Part shown: positions 1 through 5,170 of the stretch, piece by piece
Layout: each line of letters starts with the position of its first letter
Position numbering within the stretch: position 1 is the first letter of the stretch
DNA from: JAGMDK01 sp023128695
Lineage (GTDB): Bacteria; Planctomycetota; Phycisphaerae; UBA1845; Fen-1342
DNA length: 11,350 nucleotides
Direction of reading: 5' to 3'
Assembly: GCA_030628805.1 (NCBI GenBank)
Contig: DAOVQG010000141.1
Location: 1-11,350, forward strand
Program-made: the position numbers and the translations under genes
Notes under the pieces: model-generated
Database searches by the model: none
Seen by the model: the letters and a program-made list of their open reading frames with translations, nothing else
Told to the model about the DNA's origin: nothing

Positions 1-523
1 CCAGCCACGTGAGGCAAATCAGCGGCAGTTGCACGGTTGCCGAGAGCACCCGCAGACTGAACGAGGCCGGCTCCAGCAAGGCCAGAAACAGCCCCGCCGC
101 GAGCAGCCCAAGCGCTGCACTAAAGCGTTGGCGTCCAATCCAGGCCAGCAGCACTGCCGTCGCCAGGTCGAGCAGAATCTGGAGCGTATAGACCGTCGCC
201 AGGCCGCCGCCGCAGGCCCGTATCAGGCCCACCAGAAAGGGATACAGCGGCCCCGAGAAGAACGGTTCCCCGTCACTCAGTTGCCCGGCCGCGATCCGCC
301 CAGCCCACTCCCAATACATCATCGCGTCCGCCGCCGGGCGGGCCGAGAAGGGATTATCAGCCAGATATTCGGCCCGGATAGAAAACCGGAGAATGCCGCC
401 GACGATGATGATCGCCAGCAGCGCCGGCCAGAACCACCGCGGGTCGGCGGATTGTTTCTTGGTCGCGGAACCGACTTCGGGAGCGATCTTGTCAGGCCGT
501 GGCCGGCGTTTCGTCGCGTGCAT
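1..523 (-). CDS. GT39/PMT-like polytopic membrane protein, N-terminal part (runs off left edge)
   Basis: The minus strand is open from an ATG at 523 to the window edge, giving 174 residues without a stop. After a basic, hydrophilic lead of about 30 residues comes a membrane segment (FWPALLAIIIVGGI). A loop follows with the acidic motif PAADAMMYWEWAGRI and then EPFFSGPLYPFLVGLI, then further hydrophobic helices (TVYTLQILLDLATAVLLAW and LGLLAAGLFLALLEP). A first lumenal loop with an acidic residue, followed by a GPLYP motif and many helices, is typical of GT-C glycosyltransferases of the GT39/PMT type; planctomycetes often carry such proteins fused to TPR repeats. A role in lipid-linked sugar transfer at the membrane is inferred from this family look. 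No Shine-Dalgarno sequence precedes the ATG at 523; an in-frame ATG at 568 would add 15 residues, so the start is uncertain. The C-terminus is outside the window. Confidence 0.75.
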   Translation of the reverse strand, partial: MHATKRRPRPDKIAPEVGSATKKQSADPRWFWPALLAIIIVGGILRFSIRAEYLADNPFSARPAADAMMYWEWAGRIAAGQLSDGEPFFSGPLYPFLVGLIRACGGGLATVYTLQILLDLATAVLLAWIGRQRFSAALGLLAAGLFLALLEPASFSLRVLSATVQLPLICLTWL

Positions 524-647
524 GGCTATTCGGGGATGATACCGGGCGACAAGCAGACGGCAAAGCATCGTATGACGAGGGAATGTAGTGTTTCAGACCA
601 AGTGAGACAGAAGGCTGCTTGAAGATACGGACGGTTTCTGGGAGCCC

Positions 648-686
648 CTGAGGGGGAACCATCAGGCCCCCAAGGTTCCCCCTCAG
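648..686. repeat. Perfect 13-bp inverted repeat (stem-loop)
   Basis: Bases 648-660 (CTGAGGGGGAACC) and 674-686 are perfect reverse complements separated by 13 bases. The repeat lies in the gap between the divergent starts of the GT39-like gene and the IS3 OrfA remnant. There is no T-run after it on the plus strand, so it is not a classic intrinsic terminator. It could be a mobile-element end or a cruciform. The rest of 524-772 is C-rich and shows no gene. Confidence 0.6.
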
Positions 687-772
687 ACTCCCCCTCCTTC
701 CCCCATCCAGCGCAGGGGTAGGCTGGCCGCCACCCCAGGCCGGCAGGTATCGTGGTTGCCGGAGGAACCGTC

Positions 773-967
773 ATGAGCCAAAAGAAACGTCGCCGCAAGT
801 GGACGCCGGCCCAGAAGCTCCAGATCGTGCTGGAGACGCTGCAATCCGATCGCAAGCTGGCTCAGGCTGGCGCCGGCGACGTTCTTCTCCAGCAGGTGCG
901 CAAAGATCTTGAAGCTCGTGTTCTGCTGGCGGCAGTTTGCATACAGGATGTGCAGGCCGGTCTGTGA
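773..967 (+). pseudogene. IS3-type transposase OrfA, truncated after its N-terminal helix-turn-helix start
   Basis: The ATG at 773 has a good Shine-Dalgarno (GGAGG at 761-765, 7 bases away). The protein opens KKRRRKWTPAQKLQIVLETL and continues SDRKLA, the hallmark start of the Tnp_1 helix-turn-helix OrfA of IS3-family elements, which normally goes on with E-V-C-R-R-E-G and runs about 90-100 residues. Here the family match stops at about base 862, and the frame then reads antisense through an ATPase fragment (LAQAGAGDVLLQQ) to a stop at 967. The DDE OrfB partner is missing. The gene is dead. The intact translation signals suggest that only the left end of an IS survived a deletion or recombination. 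Confidence 0.7.
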
Positions 968-1093
968 CGGGATCAGCCGTTCCAGGTACCGCAAGGTGAG
1001 CGTCTTGCCCGACCCCCGGCTGCCAATGACGGCCTGGTGCGTGGGAATGCCGGTGACATCGAATCCGCGCCACTCATAAACTGCACACCTATT
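860..1093 (-). pseudogene. Orc1/Cdc6-like AAA ATPase fragment with Walker A, both ends missing
   Basis: On the minus strand 78 codons read as the front of an AAA ATPase. In order they show NRCAVYEWRGFDVTGIP, a Walker A P-loop GSRGSGKT (bases 1001-1024), a following helix LTLRYLERLI, then HILYANCRQQNTSFKIFAHL and NVAGASLS. The P-loop followed by a strand ending in NCRQ and a T-x-(x)-K-I segment resembles the Orc1/Cdc6 group of initiator-like ATPases, which bacteria use mainly in mobile or defence-type operons. There is no start codon upstream: the frame is closed by the TAG at 1133-1135 that ends the neighbouring repeat-protein gene. Walker B, the sensors and the winged helix are absent. At the other end the reading runs straight into the antisense of the IS3 OrfA remnant near base 860. 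The family assignment is by eye. Confidence 0.6.
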
Positions 1094-1132
1094 TAAGCGT
1101 TTCGCGCCGCGTGCGTGATCTCGACAGTATGG

Positions 1133-3637
1133 CTAGTTGCCGCCTGTGAACGTGGTTTGGAACGCGGCGAAGTCGGTCAGGTCGACGTCCGCGTCGGCGT
1201 CGCAGTCGCCGGCATCACACTCGGGCCCGATTGGCACGTCCGGGCCACTCAGGCACGAAACGAAATCGAAGAAGTCCGCCGAATCGGCGTCGCAATCGTG
1301 GTCAAAGTCGCCACATCCACTGCCATAGCACACGTGCCCGCCGTGATCGCCGGTCAGGGGCTCGCAGTTGACGTAAACATGCAGGCCATTGGTGTACAGT
1401 ATCCCGTCCGGACCGAAAACCAGGTTGTTGACGTAGAGGGCTTCGTTCCAGCCGTAGGTGCCGCCCCGGTTGCCGTTGTCCACGTCGTCCCACAGCGAGA
1501 CGATGTCATTGACCGTCAGGGTGTCGATCACAAAGTTGTCGGCGCAGTATTCGGTGAACGGTCCTCCGTCATAGCCCGCTACTTCCAAGGCAAGGTAATG
1601 CCCGTCGCAGATGAGGTTCAGGTTCTCCAGCCCAGCCAGCGCATTCTCGTCTGTGGAGTAGTTCTGAACCCTGGCCCCGGCGACGTGAATCGATGATCCG
1701 GGCACCGCGCTAAACGTAGCATTAGCACCGAAGGTCAGGTCACCGACGATGATCTCGGCTGCCGCATTCGCGATCGAGAGCGAGCCTGTGCCCGAGCCAA
1801 ATCCGATCAAAAGGTGCGGGGTATCCAGGGTGGCCAACGGCCCGTCGATCAGCAGCGAGCCGGCTCCCTCCTCGCCGACCCAGACATCATCCATCACCAC
1901 AAGCGAGCCCGCGCTCAGATCATATGCGCCGTCTGCGCCCGCGGTGTTTCCGAGAATGAGGTTCTCCGCGACCGTGTTCGTCCCGCCAGTCTGAATGAAC
2001 GTCCCCGTTCCGCCTGCCCCGATAGTCTCCGAGTGCGCGGATAGACTCCCATCTTCGCTCAACTCGTATCTCCCGGCCGATCCCGAGTTGTCACCGACGT
2101 AGAGGTCGCCGGCAAGCGTATTCGTCCCGGCGCTCTGCTGGTATCGCCCGTCGGACCCGGGTTGTATACCGATCCAGAGCGAGACGCCCCATTCCCCTAT
2201 CCCGAGTGTACTCATCCCGCCGTTCTGAATGAACGTCCCGGTTCCTTCATAGCCGATGATTGCACTTCTTGCGTACAGCTCACTACTACCGCTCAACTGG
2301 TATTGCCCAGATGAGCCCCCCTGATTGGCGAGCGTCAGGAAATCGGCAATGGTGTTCGTGCCGCCCGTATGTGTGAAGATCCCGGTCCCGGCATCGCCCA
2401 CGATTTCGCAAGGCGTGAAGAGTGCATCGCCATTCAGCTCATACGTCCCGTGTGAACCAGGTCCGCTTCCAACCGTGAGGCACCACTCAGTGATCGTGTT
2501 CGTCCCACTTGTTTGAATGAATGTCCCGGTACCGTAGCCGCCTATGGTCTCCCCGGCCGCGGACAGGCTCCCGGTGCCGCTCAACTCGTAACTCCCAGCC
2601 GATCCCGGGTTGTCACCGACGTAGAGGTCGCCGGCGAGCGTATTCGTCCCGGCGCTCTGCTGGTATCGCCCGTCGGACCCGGGTTGTATACCGATCCAGA
2701 GCGAGACGCCCCAGCCCCCTATCCTGAGTGTACTCATCCCGCCGTTCTGAATGAACGTCCCGGTTCCTTCATAGGCGATGATTGCACTTCTTGCGTACAG
2801 CTCACTACTACCGCTTAGCTCGTATGTGCCGATGGAGCCCAATTCACTACCTAGTAACAGGTCGCCGGCGAGTGTATTCGTCCCGGCGTTCTGCTGGTAT
2901 AGCCCATTGGAACCGGCTTCCACGCCGATCAAGAGCGAGACAGCGTATTCGTCTTGCCCGAACACAGTCGTCCCACCGCTCTGAATGAACCTCCCCGTTC
3001 CTCTATTGCCGACCAGCGCGATTCCGCCTGCGGAGAGCGCCCCGGCAACCAGTTGGTAGCTGCCGTCGCCCCCGGCTTCTGCGCCGATGATCAGCGAGGT
3101 CCCGTCCTGCGATTGGGTTAGCGTAGTCGTCCCCCCAAGCTGAACGAACGTGCCTGCTCCTGCGTAGCCGGCCACTATCCTCCGTGCGTTCACCACCGCA
3201 TCGCCACTCAGTTGGTATATTCCGGAGGAGTCGAGCCATATTTCATCTGTGAGTGTGTTGGCACCGCCTGTCTGAACGAGACACCCATCGATGGATTCCA
3301 CGCGCGCGGACAACGAGCCACCGGGTAGTAAGTCGATCGACGAATGAAGGTCCAGCCAGTCGCAGGTCGCCCCGACGCCGGAGATATAGGGATTCCCCGA
3401 CCACACGAGCGCCTGGTCGCCACCGCCTGGGATCGTGTCATCGTCGACACATTCCTCCAAATCCGGATCCCACACTTCGTGGTACCAGTTATCTGGTGCA
3501 AACCAACTGCCGTAGCCATCGTCCCAGTAGTAGTTGGTGTCGCACTGGCCAAACACGGGTGGCGGAAGAACGCCGCCCACGATAGCACCGAGTCCCGCGA
3601 GAAGGAGCACTGTTATCGTCGTTGGTCGTCCGCCCAT
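1133..3637 (-). CDS. Exported beta-repeat surface protein with acidic dockerin-like C-terminal module
   Basis: This 834-residue protein is predicted to be exported. I chose the ATG at 3637 over the further ATG at 3760 because an AGAGGAGAGG purine run lies just upstream and because the protein then begins with a proper signal peptide (MGGRPTTITVLLLAGLGAIV, cleavage near VFG/QCD). The N-terminal domain holds Trp-rich strands (YGSWFAPDNWY). The middle, roughly residues 120-650, is built of glycine-rich units alternating GTGTFIQNGG(T/M)-type and G-x-Y-x-LSG/NAGTNTLAGDL-type strands, as in bacterial beta-helix or autotransporter-like repeats. The last ~58 residues carry two Ca-loop-like motifs (GDFDHDCDADSADFFDF and DCDADADVDLTDFAAFQ) joined by a Cys-GPDV-Cys linker. 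No catalytic motif is visible. A structural or surface role is inferred. The gene is monocistronic by position. A -10-like box lies about 120 bases upstream of the start. Confidence 0.85.
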   Translation of the reverse strand: MGGRPTTITVLLLAGLGAIVGGVLPPPVFGQCDTNYYWDDGYGSWFAPDNWYHEVWDPDLEECVDDDTIPGGGDQALVWSGNPYISGVGATCDWLDLHSSIDLLPGGSLSARVESIDGCLVQTGGANTLTDEIWLDSSGIYQLSGDAVVNARRIVAGYAGAGTFVQLGGTTTLTQSQDGTSLIIGAEAGGDGSYQLVAGALSAGGIALVGNRGTGRFIQSGGTTVFGQDEYAVSLLIGVEAGSNGLYQQNAGTNTLAGDLLLGSELGSIGTYELSGSSELYARSAIIAYEGTGTFIQNGGMSTLRIGGWGVSLWIGIQPGSDGRYQQSAGTNTLAGDLYVGDNPGSAGSYELSGTGSLSAAGETIGGYGTGTFIQTSGTNTITEWCLTVGSGPGSHGTYELNGDALFTPCEIVGDAGTGIFTHTGGTNTIADFLTLANQGGSSGQYQLSGSSELYARSAIIGYEGTGTFIQNGGMSTLGIGEWGVSLWIGIQPGSDGRYQQSAGTNTLAGDLYVGDNSGSAGRYELSEDGSLSAHSETIGAGGTGTFIQTGGTNTVAENLILGNTAGADGAYDLSAGSLVVMDDVWVGEEGAGSLLIDGPLATLDTPHLLIGFGSGTGSLSIANAAAEIIVGDLTFGANATFSAVPGSSIHVAGARVQNYSTDENALAGLENLNLICDGHYLALEVAGYDGGPFTEYCADNFVIDTLTVNDIVSLWDDVDNGNRGGTYGWNEALYVNNLVFGPDGILYTNGLHVYVNCEPLTGDHGGHVCYGSGCGDFDHDCDADSADFFDFVSCLSGPDVPIGPECDAGDCDADADVDLTDFAAFQTTFTGGN
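2058..2293 (-). repeat. Near-identical 236-bp intragenic duplication, copy A
   Basis: This segment of the beta-repeat gene matches 2580-2815 over 236 bases with about 8 mismatches (roughly 97 percent). The two copies are offset by exactly 522 bases, 174 codons. Both encode SSELYARSAII, GTGTFIQNGG, WIGIQPGSDGRYQQ and SAGTNTLAGDLYVGDN. Neighbouring repeat units are far more diverged, so this pair reflects a recent duplication or gene conversion. Confidence 0.9.
2580..2815 (-). repeat. Near-identical 236-bp intragenic duplication, copy B
   Basis: Partner of 2058-2293, in the same strand and frame. Differences include T/A and A/G changes near the right-hand side of the gene segment, a TT to GC change in the stretch after GACGCCCCA, and a C to G change in CATAGCCGATG. 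The 522-base spacing keeps the reading frame, so unequal crossing-over between copies would add or remove 174 residues cleanly. Confidence 0.9.
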
Positions 3638-3758
3638 TGTCGCCTCTCCTCTTTCTTGCGACGTGGTGCGCCGATCACGGCCGGCAACAGTCCTGACCCG
3701 CGTCGCCCCGCGCACGTGCGCCTCCCCGGTGAAGCCGCCCCATCCGCGTAATAGGTTC

Positions 3759-3787
3759 ATTGTAGCGATAAGGCCCCCATGAAAGAA
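3759..3787 (-). promoter_or_regulatory. Possible promoter of the beta-repeat protein gene
   Basis: Reading the minus strand, CGCTACAAT contains a good -10 hexamer (TACAAT, 3759-3764). A weak -35 candidate, TTCTTT (3782-3787), lies 17 bases upstream. It would give a leader of about 115 bases before the ATG at 3637. The same CGCTACAAT string occurs at 8579-8587 ahead of another exported-protein gene. The -35 match is poor, so this is tentative. Confidence 0.3.
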
Positions 3788-3814
3788 GCATCCCCCGCGG
3801 GAGACATGGCCGCG

Positions 3815-3842
3815 CTGACGCGTGCGAGAGGACTCGCGTCAG
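3815..3842. repeat. Imperfect stem-loop between divergent units
   Basis: CTGACG (3815-3820) pairs with CGTCAG (3837-3842), and CGAG (3825-3828) with CTCG (3833-3836) around an AGGA loop, leaving a 4-base bulge. It lies upstream of the beta-repeat gene and just before the gene-fragment patchwork. No T-run follows. Confidence 0.4.
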
Positions 3843-3909
3843 AACGCTCCGCCAACTCAACCCCGCCCTAGAAAGGCCGTTTGCCTTCGGTAGGCGTGCA
3901 GACACGCCA

Positions 3910-4140
3910 CGCCGTCAACGGATCGCCCGCCTGAACTGGGAGATCAACAACCGCACGAAGTGGAACGAGGATGTTGCCCGCGGTTCGCCCCACGAGGCCG
4001 CGGTCCCGCTGACGGGCGACGAGGTCGAGGTCCGGCGCCGCGTGCTCCACCAGCTCACGCGCAGCTCGCTCGCCTGGCGGGCGTTCACCTACTTCATGGG
4101 CTGCTTCGCCTGCCAGACCTTCTGGACGGCGGTCGCGTTC
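3910..4140 (+). pseudogene. Internal fragment of an unrecognised protein (FMGCFACQTFW motif)
   Basis: About 77 codons on the plus strand look like real protein: RQRIARLNWEINNRTKWNED, then a charged helix (TGDEVEVRRRVLHQL), then TRSSLAWRAFTYFMGCFACQ followed by TFWTAV, a Cys-x-x-Cys-bearing, hydrophobic end. The codon third positions are G/C-rich as in the real genes here. The frame is open upstream to a stop at 3769 but offers no ATG or GTG. From about 4141 the sequence becomes the antisense of another fragment. I do not recognise the family; a phage- or membrane-related protein is a guess. Confidence 0.45.
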
Positions 4141-4149
4141 GAAGCCACT

Positions 4150-4302
4150 CCCCAGGTGCTTGGCCGCGAGGAGTTCCAGCGTCTGCTCGATGCCACCGCG
4201 GCCGGCCGAGTCCGAATCGGCCAGGTAGGCCAGCCAGAGTCCGTCGACGCGCCGGTCGAGGACGGGCTTCAGCCGGCGGCAGAGCTCCTGGACGCGGGAC
4301 AT
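4150..4302 (-). pseudogene. N-terminal fragment of an unrecognised protein, cut after 51 residues
   Basis: An ATG at 4302 opens a protein starting MSRVQELCRRLKPVL, followed by DGLWLAYLADSD and IEQTLELLAAKHLG. This is a helical, leucine-rich front end that looks genuine. Its start overlaps the stop of the preceding frame (TGATG), the usual sign of translational coupling. After HLG at about 4150 the frame stays open to 3868, but its reading (SGFERDRRPEGLAGEAAHE) is the antisense of the plus-strand fragment, so the natural continuation is missing. The residue pattern is reminiscent of small leaders preceding ATPase domains, but I cannot name the family. Confidence 0.45.
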
Positions 4303-4457
4303 CACGGGGCCTCGCCTCCGGGCGTGTCGAGCAGTTGCAGCTTGCGATGGGCGGTCAGGTAGGTCTGGGCTGCTTCCGGGAGTTGGGACCGGAGCCGGGC
4401 GACATCCCGCCACAGCGTGACGCGTTCATCGCGCTCCTGGGAGTAGAGGTTCTGAAG
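4302..4457 (-). pseudogene. C-terminal fragment of an unrecognised helical protein, coupled to the next start
   Basis: About 51 codons ending in TGA at 4302 read LQNLYSQERDERVTLWRDVA, then RLRSQLPEAAQTYLTAHRKL and QLLDTPGGEAP, a strongly helical, coiled-coil-like tail. The stop overlaps the ATG of the next frame by one base (TGATG), so a real operon joint has been preserved inside debris. Upstream of about 4457 the frame reads into unrelated Cys- and Arg-rich sequence, so the front of the gene is gone. No family is recognised. Confidence 0.45.
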
Positions 4458-4676
4458 CGGCCCGAGTATTAAAGGTTTGCGGTTCAGCGGGGCTCCCGTT
4501 TCCGAAACTCGCCGACCGCAAAGCTGATAAACAGGGGGACATTCCCACCTCGCGGAGGTGTCGCTGCATGCAAAGGATGACCGCAATTCCGATTGCCGCC
4601 GTTGCCCGACGCGTGCAACGTCCGGTAAAGGGCCTGCTGGCGGGCCTCAGCGGCCAAACCGCCGCCGCCAGCAAGC

Positions 4677-4928
4677 GACCCGCTGGCCTCAGCGGAAGAT
4701 CGGCTGCCTTCAGTGGACGATCCGCTGCCCTCCGGGAACGGTCCGCTGGCCTCCGTAGATGATCCGCTGGCGTCAGCGGACGAGGCATTCCGAGGAGGGG
4801 ACGACCTATTCCGGGGAGTAGACGAGTCATTCCCAGGAATGGACGAGTGATTCCCGGGAATGAATGATCCATTCCTTGGAGTAGGCGGTCCATTCCTTGG
4901 CGGGGACGATCCACTCCCAGGCTGCCCG
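4677..4928. repeat. Tandem array of twelve 21-bp, mostly palindromic units
   Basis: Twelve contiguous units of exactly 21 bases, starting at 4677, 4698, 4719 and so on, fill this stretch. Units 1-5 follow GATCCGCTGGCCTCAGCGGAC, with arms CCGCTG and CAGCGG. Units 6-12 follow GAGTCATTCCNNGGAATGGAC, with arms ATTCC and GGAAT. Many units can fold into a small hairpin, and several arm changes are compensated on the other side, with G-U pairs allowed (for example CTATTC/GAGTAG at 4806-4821). One or two more degenerate units may precede it (4631-4676). Because the period is 21, two minus-strand frames stay open (4426-4914 and 4484-4990) as heptads such as ADRSRRA or SGSSTEA, but neither has a Shine-Dalgarno or family features. 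I treat the array as non-coding, with the small-protein alternative open. Confidence 0.75.
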
Positions 4929-5003
4929 ACTCCGTTCCGCTCCATAGCCGCCCGACCTAGCCCATCTGACGGCAAAATGTTGTCAATCATCGGCTCGGAA
5001 TAG

Positions 5004-5108
5004 GAAAAATGGCGCGGCCATGCTATATTAGTTGTACATGCTCGCGATGGCGCCTGGGTGTGGCAGCGGGCCTACGCGGGCGGTGAGTTGACGCGACTGG
5101 CGCGGTAA
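5004..5108 (+). pseudogene. Possible C-terminal tail of a lost gene
   Basis: Between stops at 5001 and 5106 one frame reads EKWRGHAILVVHARDGAWV, then WQRAYAGGELTRLAR. It has no start codon, but its composition looks protein-like (Trp, Tyr, hydrophobic strand). It may be the end of a gene whose front was replaced by the 21-bp array region. The stretch also overlaps the only -10-like box (TGCTATATT, 5021-5029) ahead of the RCC1-like gene, so the coding look could be chance. Confidence 0.2.
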
Positions 5109-5170
5109 TGCTGGGAGCTTCCGTATGAAGTGTTCACCGGCCGACGCGGCCAGCACGAAGGAGGACTTCG

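Noticed and set aside
29..622. 197-residue plus-strand frame
   Set aside because: Arg/Pro/Gln-rich shadow opposite the GT39-like membrane protein.
773..967. Small intact DNA-binding protein instead of a transposase remnant
   Set aside because: The helix-turn-helix start matches IS3 OrfA, and the rest is antisense of an ATPase fragment, so the fused product is not a natural protein.
1115..1696. 193-residue plus-strand frame
   Set aside because: Antisense shadow of the acidic C-terminal module of the beta-repeat protein; no ribosome site and no family features.
3868..4413. 181-residue minus-strand frame taken as one intact gene
   Set aside because: Only the 51 residues from the ATG at 4302 look like protein. 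Before that it reads the coupled upstream gene out of frame, and after 4150 it is antisense to another fragment.
4677..4928. CRISPR array
   Set aside because: Units are contiguous 21-mers with no unique spacers between conserved repeats, and no cas genes are present.
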